Positions 1-7,161 of a stretch of 14,246 nucleotides of DNA are shown piece by piece. The stretch is from positions 1 to 14,246 of the forward strand of contig QQUB01000839.1 in the NCBI GenBank assembly GCA_008501835.1, in the 5' to 3' direction. Every line of letters begins with the position of its first letter. Positions within the stretch are counted from its first letter, which is position 1. This stretch comes from Bacteroidota bacterium. GTDB taxonomy: Bacteria > Bacteroidota > Bacteroidia > Chitinophagales > Saprospiraceae. The notes under the pieces were generated by a model. That model was not told the DNA's origin. It saw only the letters and a program-made list of their open reading frames with translations, and did no database searches. The translations under genes were made by a program, and so were the position numbers.

Positions 1-197
1 ATGCAGTTGGAGCTGTGGTAACCTTAATAGTGGCTATCATCTCCAGTTTCTTTTTCAGAAGCGAAGATCAGGATACCAATATCATCCGGGACTTTGCCCA
101 GAATTTTGAATTTGACAGGACCAAAATGGCTATCCTGATTGGATACTTCGCATTGATCGTTTTTATAAGTATGAACATTTCCAAACTGTTCACTTAA
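1..197 (+). CDS. C-terminal fragment of a membrane transporter, possibly sodium:solute symporter family
   Basis: The reading frame is already open at the left edge (first full codon at base 3) and ends at TAA 195-197, so only about 64 C-terminal residues are visible. They contain two hydrophobic segments, one near AVVTLIVAIISSFFF and one near ILIGYFALIVFISMNI. A charged loop of about 25 residues (RSEDQD to DRTK) separates them, and the tail is very short. This is an integral inner-membrane protein. The first segment resembles the late helices of SSS-family sodium:solute symporters, but that is recall from a short fragment, and other multi-pass permeases are possible. The next gene, glycerate kinase, starts 5 bases after the stop, so the two are probably co-transcribed. 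A role in importing a sugar acid or related carbon source is only an inference from that neighbour. Confidence 0.6.
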   Translation, partial: AVGAVVTLIVAIISSFFFRSEDQDTNIIRDFAQNFEFDRTKMAILIGYFALIVFISMNISKLFT

Positions 198-202
198 AAG
201 TT

Positions 203-1360
203 ATGAATTCCAAAAAAACGACTGTCCTGATTGCCCCGGACAAGTTTAAAGGTTCTTTAACTGCCATGCAGGTTTGCAGGCATATCGCCTCCGGATTAAA
301 TAGATTTGATAATACGATAGAGACCCTCCTCCATCCGCTGGCGGATGGAGGGGAAGGGTCCCTCCAAATTATGGCCCAACACCTTTCTCTGGAAAAAGTA
401 ACCAAAGAAGTTGAAAATCCGGTTGGTAGAAAAGTCCAGGCAAGTTATTACCGGTCCGGACAAAAAGCATTTGTAGAACTGGCAGAAGCTTCCGGACTGG
501 AATTATTGACGCAGGAAGAAAGGAATCCATTAAGAACCTCAACCACAGGAACCGGTCAACTGATTAAAGATGCTCTTTACAAAGGAGCCAATGAAATTTT
601 CCTGTTTATCGGCGGCAGTGCTACCAATGATGCAGCCATGGGCATTGCTCATGAACTCGGATATAGGTTTTTAAATAAAACCGGTGATGTCCTGGCTCCA
701 ACGGGGGAAAACCTGATCAAGGTTGACAAAATTGATTCATCCAATATATTGCCTGTCGCTAAAAAAGCGCAGTTCGTTATCCTTTGTGATGTAGACAACC
801 CACTATTCGGTCCGAATGGGGCAGCATTTGTTTATGCTCCACAAAAAGGAGCAACTGAAGCAGCCGTTCATCTGCTTGATAAGGGGTTGAAGAATTTCGC
901 AGAAGTAGTTCAAAAACAATTTGGGACAAAAACTGATGATATTCCTGGCAGCGGTGCTGCAGGAGGTATTGGAGCAGGATTGACAGGCTTATTCAATTCC
1001 AGATTAGAAAGTGGTTTTGAGGCTATTATGGACATAACCCAATTGAAAGAAAAAATACAAAAGGCTGATATTATAATAAGTGGTGAAGGAAAACTGGATC
1101 TTCAAACCTTAGAGGGAAAAGTATTAAAAGGTGTATCGAATCAAGCTAAAATATACAGGAAACCTTTTGTGGCCTTTGTAGGTCAAAATCAATTGAATCG
1201 GCCGGAATCAAAAACACTGGGAGCTCAAAATATTTATGCAGTCTTGGAAAAAGCGCGTGATCTTGATCATGCCATTTCCTCTGCCGGAGAAATCCTGGAA
1301 GAATTGTCCTATGACTTTATCAAGTCTTATTTTACGGAAACAAAGGCGGCCAGTAATTGA
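203..1360 (+). CDS. Glycerate 2-kinase (GarK/GlxK family)
   Basis: A 385-aa cytoplasmic enzyme of the type-1 glycerate kinase family, which phosphorylates D-glycerate with ATP to 2-phosphoglycerate and feeds lower glycolysis. The family signature APDKFKGSLTA is at residues 11-21, HPLADGGEGS at 44-53, a glycine-rich GGSATNDAAMG near 137-147, and the characteristic SGEGKLDLQTLEGK block near 292-305. The length matches the usual 370-390 residues. ATG 203 is the natural start because the APDKFKG motif follows directly, as is typical for the family. There is no Shine-Dalgarno sequence, as usual in Bacteroidota. It lies 5 bases after the upstream transporter fragment, suggesting one operon. Its last 34 bases overlap the 3' end of rfaE1 on the opposite strand. 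The family call is secure; whether the true substrate in vivo is glycerate is inferred. Confidence 0.93.
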   Translation: MNSKKTTVLIAPDKFKGSLTAMQVCRHIASGLNRFDNTIETLLHPLADGGEGSLQIMAQHLSLEKVTKEVENPVGRKVQASYYRSGQKAFVELAEASGLELLTQEERNPLRTSTTGTGQLIKDALYKGANEIFLFIGGSATNDAAMGIAHELGYRFLNKTGDVLAPTGENLIKVDKIDSSNILPVAKKAQFVILCDVDNPLFGPNGAAFVYAPQKGATEAAVHLLDKGLKNFAEVVQKQFGTKTDDIPGSGAAGGIGAGLTGLFNSRLESGFEAIMDITQLKEKIQKADIIISGEGKLDLQTLEGKVLKGVSNQAKIYRKPFVAFVGQNQLNRPESKTLGAQNIYAVLEKARDLDHAISSAGEILEELSYDFIKSYFTETKAASN

Positions 1361-2313
1361 TCCTTGTCTACCGGCACAACACCATTTTTTTCACAGACCT
1401 GTCCTCCGGCATGGTTCGACAGGTCGGCAATTAACTCCATATCAAGCCCAAGGGCCAGCCCTAATGCGGCCAGGCTAATAACACTATCTCCGGCCCCACA
1501 CACGTCTACAAGTCCTCTTACTTTTGTAGGAATTATCTGACTTTTTTGTCCGTTGGAAATATAGAGTCCTTTTTCGGAAAGGGTGATCAGGCTTATTTGG
1601 TTATTTAATTGTTTTTTGACATATGCCGAAGCATGATCAAGCGATTCAATTGTAGTATCTATTTCAAAACCGCACTGGTCTCTGATCTCTCTTAAATTCG
1701 GTTTGAACATGGTCACTCCGTTGTATGCCCAAAAGTTCTTGAACTTTGGATCAACAGCTGTAGGAATGGCCAGTTGTTTGGATTTATTAATAACTCCCTC
1801 TATTACGCCTGAGGTGAGTACACCTTTGTTATAATCCTGGAAGATGATTACATCTATTTTTTCTGCTTTGAGAATCGCTTCAATCCTTTCCAGTAACATC
1901 TCTTCCTCCTGATCAGACAGATCAAAGCTATCCTCCTGGTCTACACGCAAGAGCTGCTGACTGCCAGCCATCACCCTGGTTTTCACGGTAGTTCTGCGGG
2001 CGGTACTTTTTAAAATACCCTCGGAAGTTAAATGTCTGTTAGCTAAAAGTTCAGAGAAAATATCAGCGTTTTCGTCCGCTCCAATTACACTACACAAAAA
2101 AACCTTTGCCCCCATTGCAGAAACATTCAACCCAACATTAGCTGCTCCTCCCAAACGATTGTCCCGGCTGTGTTGCAAAACAATCGGCACAGGTGCTTCG
2201 GGGGATATCCGATCCACATGCCCTGTGAGATATCTGTCAATCATCACATCTCCAACGATCATTACTTTCAAATCGTTAAAACGGTCAAACATTTCTTTAC
2301 TAACTAAAGTCAT
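1327..2313 (-). CDS. rfaE1: D-glycero-beta-D-manno-heptose-7-phosphate kinase (RfaE1, stand-alone kinase half of HldE)
   Basis: A 328-aa PfkB/ribokinase-fold sugar kinase. The family converts D-glycero-D-manno-heptose 7-phosphate to the 1,7-bisphosphate on the way to ADP-heptose for the LPS inner core. Visible motifs are GDVMIDRY (residues 21-28), the stretch RISPEAPVP typical of HldE kinases, GGAANVGLN (55-63), and the catalytic GAGD (273-276, D276 the presumed base). Serine follows this motif where many homologues have threonine. The C-terminal adenylyltransferase domain of bifunctional HldE is absent, so a separate rfaE2-type gene would be expected elsewhere. I chose ATG 2313 over a TTG 14 codons upstream because the longer start would overlap kdtA; the ATG lies one base after the kdtA stop (TAA-A-ATG), indicating tight translational coupling. 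It ends with a convergent 34-bp overlap with glycerate kinase. Confidence 0.93.
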   Translation of the reverse strand: MTLVSKEMFDRFNDLKVMIVGDVMIDRYLTGHVDRISPEAPVPIVLQHSRDNRLGGAANVGLNVSAMGAKVFLCSVIGADENADIFSELLANRHLTSEGILKSTARRTTVKTRVMAGSQQLLRVDQEDSFDLSDQEEEMLLERIEAILKAEKIDVIIFQDYNKGVLTSGVIEGVINKSKQLAIPTAVDPKFKNFWAYNGVTMFKPNLREIRDQCGFEIDTTIESLDHASAYVKKQLNNQISLITLSEKGLYISNGQKSQIIPTKVRGLVDVCGAGDSVISLAALGLALGLDMELIADLSNHAGGQVCEKNGVVPVDKDQLLAAFVSVK

Positions 2314-2314
2314 T

Positions 2315-3580
2315 TTATTGCTTTGCTTGTAGCCTGGTAATAAACTTGCCTGCAAGGTAACTAATTATCAAATCCGTAGCTCCTTTGTTTTCATCAATAA
2401 ACGATCTCGAAGCATTTTTTGCTGCAGCATATTTTTTTTCTTCGAGCATTGATTTAAAAACATCATTAAGGTCATCATATTCCGAAACGGAAAAGGCCCC
2501 TCCCCTCTTGCGCAATTCAACAGCCTCCCTGAATTTTTCGTGATTTGGGCCAAACAAAACCGGTAATCCAAATGTGGCGGGTTCCAGAATATTATGAATT
2601 CCTACACCAAACCCTCCACCAATGTAAGCAAGGGTGCCATATTTGTATAAGGAAGCCAGCATTCCAATATTATCAATGATGAGTACCCTTGCCTCTGGTT
2701 GAGGATTGATTTCCAGCTTTGAATAACGAATAGTAGTTAACTCCAGCCGTTTTTCAATGTCTTTTAAATGCCCTTCGGTGATCTCATGCGGAGCCAGAAT
2801 CACCTTCCAGTCTTCGGGTAGATCATTATTAATCAATGGGCAAATCACCTCCTCCCCTTTTGGCCAGGTACTCCCTGCCACAAAAACTTTGGAATTCCCA
2901 ACGAACTGTTCTATTTCAGGAAATCGTTTCGCTTGTTTTGCAATATCACTCACCCGATCGACCCGGGTATCTCCTGCAAGGCTGCAATGTTCAATGCCAA
3001 TATTCCTAAGCAGCTGCCTGGAACCCTGATCCTGTACGAATATATGGTCAAAACCTTTGAGTAATCTTTTAAAAAACCCGCCATACCATTTAAAAAAGAC
3101 CTGATCCTGCCGGAAAATAGCTGAAATTAGAATGTGAGGAACTTTATGTTTTTTGAGAACGGAGAGATGATTATACCAGAATTCATATTTCACAAATACA
3201 GCCAGATCCGGCCTGATCGCCTTGTAAAAACGAAGGGCATTACCTGGAGTGTCCATGGGTAAATAACACACATGGTCGGCCAGATCATAATCCTTACGGA
3301 TATTGTAACCGGAGGGTGAAAAAAAGGTGAGGAGAATCTTGTATTCCGGCCATGATTTTTTCAATTGCTCTATGACGGGTCTTCCTTGCTCAAATTCACC
3401 CAGGGATGCACTATGGATCCAGATGAGCGGAGCATCACCAATGTTTCCACGAAAAGTTTTCAGGTCAGGAAATGTATCCTTTCTTCCCTTTACAAAATCG
3501 CTGGCTTTTGAATTAAATAAAGCAGCAAAATGAATCAAGCATTTATATAGATAGATCCCAGTATTGTAAATTAATCGCAC
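2315..3580 (-). CDS. waaA: 3-deoxy-D-manno-octulosonic acid (Kdo) transferase
   Basis: A 421-aa GT30-family enzyme (also called KdtA) that transfers Kdo from CMP-Kdo to the lipid A precursor at the cytoplasmic face of the inner membrane. The N-terminal hydrophobic stretch (about residues 4-22) is the usual membrane anchor. HSASLGEFEQGRPVIE (56-71) contains the family catalytic glutamate in SLGE (E62). Further blocks are TFFSPSGY, VKYEFWYN, GDTRVDRV, and the nucleotide-sugar-binding GGGFGVGIHNILEPATFG near residues 317-335. The length is normal for the family. The start is GTG 3580: no in-frame ATG occurs until about 100 residues in, past the catalytic motif, and the sequence from the GTG reads as a typical KdtA N-terminus. 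It begins 14 bases after the stop of the outer-membrane protein gene and is followed one base later by rfaE1, forming an LPS-core group. Confidence 0.95.
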   Translation of the reverse strand: MRLIYNTGIYLYKCLIHFAALFNSKASDFVKGRKDTFPDLKTFRGNIGDAPLIWIHSASLGEFEQGRPVIEQLKKSWPEYKILLTFFSPSGYNIRKDYDLADHVCYLPMDTPGNALRFYKAIRPDLAVFVKYEFWYNHLSVLKKHKVPHILISAIFRQDQVFFKWYGGFFKRLLKGFDHIFVQDQGSRQLLRNIGIEHCSLAGDTRVDRVSDIAKQAKRFPEIEQFVGNSKVFVAGSTWPKGEEVICPLINNDLPEDWKVILAPHEITEGHLKDIEKRLELTTIRYSKLEINPQPEARVLIIDNIGMLASLYKYGTLAYIGGGFGVGIHNILEPATFGLPVLFGPNHEKFREAVELRKRGGAFSVSEYDDLNDVFKSMLEEKKYAAAKNASRSFIDENKGATDLIISYLAGKFITRLQAKQ

Positions 3581-3584
3581 TTTA

Positions 3585-3590
3585 ATCCCT
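3585..3590 (-). promoter_or_regulatory. Shine-Dalgarno-like site for the GTG start of waaA
   Basis: On the minus strand AGGGAT lies 4-5 bases before GTG 3580. Purine-rich sites like this are missing in front of most other genes of the window. It supports the GTG start, and may compensate for a weak start codon. It could also be chance. Confidence 0.4.
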
Positions 3591-3594
3591 GGCT

Positions 3595-4353
3595 TTAATA
3601 AAAGATTTCTTCCGTTCCCTGACCAAAATAAAAAGGTAATATCCAGGTAACCCGGAAGGTATATAACAGATCCATGCGGTCAGTGGTATCCTGAGCCATC
3701 AGGTTGTAGCTGTAATTTCTTCTGTTTTTAGTAAATCCCTGAGTAAATTCAAACCCTGCCGTAAAGTTGATTTTACCGTCATTACTCAACATCTGGTAAC
3801 CTATGTACTGGTTAAAAGCCAGTCCATTTGACAGCTGATCATAGCCTTTTCGGTATTCCCCAAGCAACTGTGGAACCTGTCTGATGGGATCATCCTGTAT
3901 CCTGATTTTATGCTGCATAAAGCCACCTCCAACGGTAACCCTGACACCGGAACGTTTTTCCTTTGAAGGGATAATAAACAATTTTCCAGCCAGCAAACCG
4001 ATATAATAGCCTCGTTCCCGGAGCTGAATGTCTGCATAACTGCGGTCATTGCCTATAATCTCTCCCTGTGGGGTCCGTAAGCTCGCAAGCACATCCTCCT
4101 TTACCTGGGTTCCGAAAAAGTAAAACCCTTCCAATCCCAGAATCCAGTTTTTTTCATTGGTAATTATATCAGTTCCCAATCCGAAACTGAGGCTGTTACC
4201 AAACCTGTCCTGCAGGTTTCCCCCTGGCATTTGCCCGGCAAAGGATACTTTCGCCAGGAGGGCATTCCCTTTATTCTCAGAGAATTCATCCATTTGGGCA
4301 GACAGCGCGCTAAAAATAAAGCTCAAGAGCAGGACCGTAAAAAATCTATACAT
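3595..4353 (-). CDS. Secreted outer-membrane beta-barrel-like protein, unknown function
   Basis: A 252-aa protein with a clear signal peptide: MYRFF, a hydrophobic core LLLSFIF, and predicted cleavage after LSA before Q20. The mature part is rich in alternating polar/hydrophobic and aromatic stretches with many glycines (for example WILGLEGFYFFG, YYIGLLAGKLF, INFTAGFEFTQGF, YTFRVTWILPFYFG). It ends in FY, which fits a small outer-membrane beta-barrel whose last strand carries an aromatic terminus. I recognise no specific family. I chose ATG 4353 because it begins exactly at the signal peptide; the in-frame codons upstream to 4458 encode no plausible protein and would overlap the divergent decarboxylase gene. 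It heads the leftward group with waaA and rfaE1 (14-base gap to waaA), so a cell-envelope role is likely by context only. Confidence 0.8.
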   Translation of the reverse strand: MYRFFTVLLLSFIFSALSAQMDEFSENKGNALLAKVSFAGQMPGGNLQDRFGNSLSFGLGTDIITNEKNWILGLEGFYFFGTQVKEDVLASLRTPQGEIIGNDRSYADIQLRERGYYIGLLAGKLFIIPSKEKRSGVRVTVGGGFMQHKIRIQDDPIRQVPQLLGEYRKGYDQLSNGLAFNQYIGYQMLSNDGKINFTAGFEFTQGFTKNRRNYSYNLMAQDTTDRMDLLYTFRVTWILPFYFGQGTEEIFY

Positions 4354-4370
4354 CAGATCTAAATTTTTGA

Positions 4371-4378
4371 CAAAGGTA
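4371..4378 (-). promoter_or_regulatory. Bacteroidota-type -7 box for the OMP-waaA-rfaE1 group
   Basis: The minus strand reads TACCTTTG, an exact match to TAnnTTTG, 17 bases before ATG 4353. This would give a leader of about 10-15 bases. No good -33 TTG is visible at the usual distance, so this is a candidate only. Confidence 0.4.
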
Positions 4379-4408
4379 AAATTATTTAAAACTTTATTTG
4401 GTGTAAAG

Positions 4409-4416
4409 TATATTTG
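4409..4416 (+). promoter_or_regulatory. Bacteroidota-type -7 box for the decarboxylase-rmlB pair
   Basis: TATATTTG fits TAnnTTTG exactly and ends 22 bases before ATG 4439, implying a leader of roughly 15-20 bases. The -33 element is not clear. Together with the opposite box at 4371-4378 it makes the 85-bp gap 4354-4438 a divergent promoter region. Confidence 0.45.
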
Positions 4417-4438
4417 CAGCTCATTCAATAAAATTTCA

Positions 4439-5383
4439 ATGCAAAAGGTACTCATCACCGGGGCAGCTGGGTTTTTAGGATCTCATCTGTGTGACCGGTT
4501 CATCAATGAAGGCTTTCATGTTATTGGTATGGACAACCTGCTAACGGGAAGCCTGGATAACATTGACCATTTATTTCCAAACGAACATTTCGAGTTTTAC
4601 CACAATGATGTCAGTAAATTCGTGCATGTTCCCGGCAACCTGGATTACATCCTCCATTTTGCTTCTCCGGCGAGTCCGATCGACTATCTAAAGATGCCCA
4701 TTCAGACCCTTAAGGTTGGTTCGCTGGGTACGCATAATTTATTAGGCCTTGCCAAAGCAAAGAAAGCCAGAATGCTCATTGCTTCCACTTCGGAAGTTTA
4801 TGGTGATCCCCTGGTACATCCTCAAAATGAAGACTACTGGGGTAATGTAAACCCTATTGGTCCTCGGGGAGTTTATGATGAAGCCAAAAGGTTTCAGGAA
4901 GCTATTACCATGGCTTATCACAATTATCACGGACTGGAAACCCGAATTGTGAGGATCTTCAATACTTATGGTCCGCGAATGCGCGTTAATGACGGGAGGG
5001 CTTTGCCAGCTTTCTTCTCCCAGGCTATCCGTGGAGAAGGACTTACGGTTTTTGGCGATGGACAACAAACCCGTTCATTTTGTTATGTGGATGATCTGAT
5101 CGAAGGTATTTTCAGATTGCTCTTTAGTGATTATCATTTACCGGTTAATATTGGCAATCCAGTGGAGATCACCATTCAGCAACTGGCTGAAGAGATCCTC
5201 GAGCTGGTAGATAATCCAAAAGCAAAGATCATTTACAAGGATCTTCCGGTTGACGATCCAAAAATCAGGCAACCTGATATCAGTCGAGCCAAATCCATTC
5301 TGGATTGGGAGCCTAAAGTTTCCAGATCAGAAGGACTCAAAAAATCCTTTGAATATTTTAAAGCAGTAGTAAAACCATCATAA
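4439..5383 (+). CDS. UDP-glucuronate decarboxylase (UDP-xylose synthase), extended SDR
   Basis: A 314-aa NAD-dependent extended short-chain dehydrogenase/reductase. The UXS family oxidises and decarboxylates UDP-glucuronate to UDP-xylose in the cytoplasm. The Rossmann glycine motif GAAGFLG is at residues 8-14, DNLLTGS follows strand 2, HFASPASPIDY follows strand 4, STSEVYGDP starts at 116 (catalytic Ser/Thr plus the UXS-typical glutamate), and the active-site pair is Y146/K150 in YDEAK. RIFNTYGPRM is also characteristic. Size and motif order match bacterial UXS closely. The frame stays open upstream to 4157, but that part overlaps the divergent OMP gene and lacks homologous features; ATG 4439 sits right before the Rossmann motif. 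The stop abuts the rmlB ATG with no gap. The related UDP-galacturonate or bifunctional ArnA-type activities are less likely from the motifs. Confidence 0.92.
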   Translation: MQKVLITGAAGFLGSHLCDRFINEGFHVIGMDNLLTGSLDNIDHLFPNEHFEFYHNDVSKFVHVPGNLDYILHFASPASPIDYLKMPIQTLKVGSLGTHNLLGLAKAKKARMLIASTSEVYGDPLVHPQNEDYWGNVNPIGPRGVYDEAKRFQEAITMAYHNYHGLETRIVRIFNTYGPRMRVNDGRALPAFFSQAIRGEGLTVFGDGQQTRSFCYVDDLIEGIFRLLFSDYHLPVNIGNPVEITIQQLAEEILELVDNPKAKIIYKDLPVDDPKIRQPDISRAKSILDWEPKVSRSEGLKKSFEYFKAVVKPS

Positions 5384-6436
5384 ATGGATTTCAAAAAAAA
5401 GATTCTTATCACAGGGGGAGCAGGTTTTATTGGTTCTCACCTGGTGCGGTTGTTTGTCAAAAAACACCCTGACTACCAGATTGTTAACCTGGACAAGCTC
5501 ACCTATGCAGGCAACCTTGAAAATCTAAAGGACGTTGAGCAGGCACCTAATTATAAATTCGTTAGAGCAGACATCACGGATAAGGCCTTTATCGACGAAT
5601 TATTTCAAATTGAGAAATTCGATGCAGTCATTCACCTCGCGGCAGAATCCCATGTAGACAGGTCCATTACCAGCCCAATGGATTTTATTATGACCAATAT
5701 CGTTGGGACGGTCAATCTTTTGAATGCAGCAAGGCACACCTGGGAGAGTTTTGATGGTAAGTTATTCTTTCATGTTTCTACGGATGAGGTATATGGTAGC
5801 CTGGGAGAAACAGGGTTGTTTACGGAAGAAACCCCTTATGACCCACGGTCTCCTTACTCCGCCTCCAAGGCAAGTTCCGATCACCTGGTCAGGGCCTATT
5901 TTCACACTTATGGAATGCCGGTAATGATTTCCAATTGTTCCAACAATTATGGCCCGTACCAGTTTCCGGAAAAGCTCCTGCCATTAATGATCAACAACAT
6001 TAAAAATAATAAACCTCTACCCATTTACGGAGATGGTAAATATACCCGCGACTGGCTTTGGGTAGAAGACCATGCAGCAGCCATTGAACTCATTTTCCAT
6101 GAAGGCCAAATCGGTGAGACATATAACATTGGAGGTAATAATGAATGGCAGAACATCGACCTGGTCCATAAACTTTGCGAAATCATGGATCGATTGCTTG
6201 GTCGTTCAGAAGGCACCTCCAAACAATTGATCACCTTTGTGAAAGACCGTCCCGGACATGACCTGCGTTATGCCATAGATGCTTCTAAATTGCAGAATGA
6301 ACTAAACTGGTCCCCTACCCTGCAAACGGAGGAAGGTCTTGAGAAAACAGCCAAATGGTACCTTGATAACGAGGACTGGTTGGAACGGGTAACTTCCGGA
6401 GCGTATCAGGATTATTATAAGGAGATGTATGGGTAA
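5384..6436 (+). CDS. rmlB: dTDP-glucose 4,6-dehydratase
   Basis: A 350-aa extended SDR that converts dTDP-glucose to dTDP-4-keto-6-deoxyglucose, the branch point for dTDP-rhamnose and other deoxysugars of surface polysaccharides. Motifs visible: GGAGFIG (residues 11-17, NAD binding), LDKLTYAGN (typical of RmlB), HLAAESHVDRSI, STDEVYG from residue 132 (T133, D134 and E135, the family's active-site triad), YSASK (Y158, K162), and NCSNNYGPYQFPEKLLPL. Length is normal for RmlB. ATG 5384 follows the decarboxylase TAA immediately, so the two enzymes are translationally coupled. The rest of the rhamnose pathway (rmlA, C, D) is not in this window, so which final deoxysugar is made cannot be said. The unit ends with the terminator at 6493-6545. 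Confidence 0.95.
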   Translation: MDFKKKILITGGAGFIGSHLVRLFVKKHPDYQIVNLDKLTYAGNLENLKDVEQAPNYKFVRADITDKAFIDELFQIEKFDAVIHLAAESHVDRSITSPMDFIMTNIVGTVNLLNAARHTWESFDGKLFFHVSTDEVYGSLGETGLFTEETPYDPRSPYSASKASSDHLVRAYFHTYGMPVMISNCSNNYGPYQFPEKLLPLMINNIKNNKPLPIYGDGKYTRDWLWVEDHAAAIELIFHEGQIGETYNIGGNNEWQNIDLVHKLCEIMDRLLGRSEGTSKQLITFVKDRPGHDLRYAIDASKLQNELNWSPTLQTEEGLEKTAKWYLDNEDWLERVTSGAYQDYYKEMYG

Positions 6437-6470
6437 AAATAAAAAAGAGAATTCCTAAGTTAGGGTTTAA

Positions 6471-6490
6471 ATTTTTCAATAATGAAAAAT
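6471..6490. other. A/T-rich perfect hairpin downstream of rmlB
   Basis: ATTTTTCA (6471-6478) and TGAAAAAT (6483-6490) are exact inverted copies around a 4-base loop. The hairpin lies between the rmlB stop and the main terminator. A second GAAAAAT at 6512-6518 could pair with the same left arm, so two alternative folds are possible. Confidence 0.5.
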
Positions 6491-6508
6491 AAGGCTAAGG
6501 CTAAGGCT
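6491..6508 (+). repeat. Triplicated hexamer AAGGCT
   Basis: Three perfect head-to-tail copies of AAGGCT, followed by a fourth related unit (GAGG). They supply the left arm of the terminator at 6493-6545 in several registers. Confidence 0.8.
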
Positions 6509-6545
6509 GAGGAAAAATACTGGTAATAAATCCCTTAGCCTTTTT
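6493..6545 (+). terminator. Rho-independent terminator of the decarboxylase-rmlB unit, multi-register
   Basis: CCTTAGCC (6533-6540) is followed by TTTTT. It can pair perfectly with GGCTAAGG at 6493-6500 or at 6499-6506, and with one G-T wobble to GGCTGAGG at 6505-6512. The innermost register leaves a 20-base loop. The arrangement is a standard intrinsic terminator except for the choice of three left arms. Confidence 0.75.
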
Positions 6546-6621
6546 ACAAAATCGATGACCATTTTTAAGATAAGTTTCTTATTATTGAATTCTATTATAA
6601 AAACCAAAACAAAACATTACC

Positions 6622-7074
6622 ATGGAAGAAATGAACCTGATTGATGATACGTCTATTGAAGGAGGATTCAATGCCGAGATAAAAGGTTACCTCATGGAAA
6701 CGGCCAAGTGGGCAAGATTCATCGCCATTGTTAGTATTGTGATAGGTGGGTTACTTGCCTTGTTCTCCATTTTTGCCGGTTCGATCTTGAATACAGGGCG
6801 TAATATGGATATGTTCCCTTTCAGTGCTACCTTAATAGCAATTGTTTATTTGATCATGGCGGGATTGATCATAGCTCCCAATGTTTTTCTTTTAAATTTT
6901 GCGGGCAAAGCTATTGGAGCCCTCCGCTCCGGCAGTGAATCTGAGCTGACCGTGGCATTCCGCAACCTGAAATCTTACTATAAATTCATCGGAATCTTAA
7001 CCGCCATAATGATAGGATTCTATGCATTGGTTTTTGTCTTGACGATGATGGGAGGAGCAGCAGCCTTGTTTTAA
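6622..7074 (+). CDS. Small integral membrane protein, DUF5362-like
   Basis: A 150-aa protein with a polar N-terminus of about 30 residues and three clear membrane segments, roughly residues 33-56, 67-91 and 120-143. An amphipathic stretch lies between the second and third (AIGALRSGSESELTVAFRNLKSYYKF). The pattern and the phrase of the last loop resemble DUF5362-type proteins common in Bacteroidota, whose function is unknown to me; the family name is from memory. There is no signal peptide, so it is an inner-membrane protein. ATG 6622 follows an A-rich leader (AAAACAAAACATTACC), typical for translation starts in this phylum. It appears monocistronic, lying after the rmlB terminator and before a repeat-bounded block. 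No promoter box is convincing; TAAGTTTC at 6571-6578 is a near match. Confidence 0.75.
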   Translation: MEEMNLIDDTSIEGGFNAEIKGYLMETAKWARFIAIVSIVIGGLLALFSIFAGSILNTGRNMDMFPFSATLIAIVYLIMAGLIIAPNVFLLNFAGKAIGALRSGSESELTVAFRNLKSYYKFIGILTAIMIGFYALVFVLTMMGGAAALF

Positions 7075-7107
7075 TGGTTTTTTGATACAAGAATGCAGTC
7101 AAAAATA

Positions 7108-7149
7108 GTTTCAAATTGTTTCAGGTGGTTTCATAGTAGTTTCAAATAG
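7108..7149 (+). repeat. Left array of four GTTTCA units in helical phase
   Basis: GTTTCA occurs at 7108, 7118, 7128 and 7139, spaced 10, 10 and 11 bases, about one DNA turn each. The middle part (7118-7133) is the left member of an inverted pair with 7585-7600. Confidence 0.75.
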
Positions 7150-7161
7150 TACTCAGGGTAC

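Noticed and set aside
2314..2355. TTG start 14 codons upstream for rfaE1
   Set aside because: It would overlap waaA; ATG 2313 sits one base after the waaA stop, the usual coupled arrangement.
4157..4438. Upstream in-frame extension of the UDP-glucuronate decarboxylase
   Set aside because: It lies antisense to the signal-peptide region of the OMP gene, covers the divergent promoters, and adds residues before a Rossmann motif that is normally N-terminal.
4354..4458. Longer N-terminus for the OMP gene
   Set aside because: The signal peptide begins exactly at ATG 4353; the extra residues would bury it and overlap the divergent gene.
7108..7149. CRISPR array
   Set aside because: Units are only 6 bases with 4-5-base spacers, and an inverted partner exists downstream. 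This is not the 25-40 base repeat and spacer pattern, and no cas gene is present.
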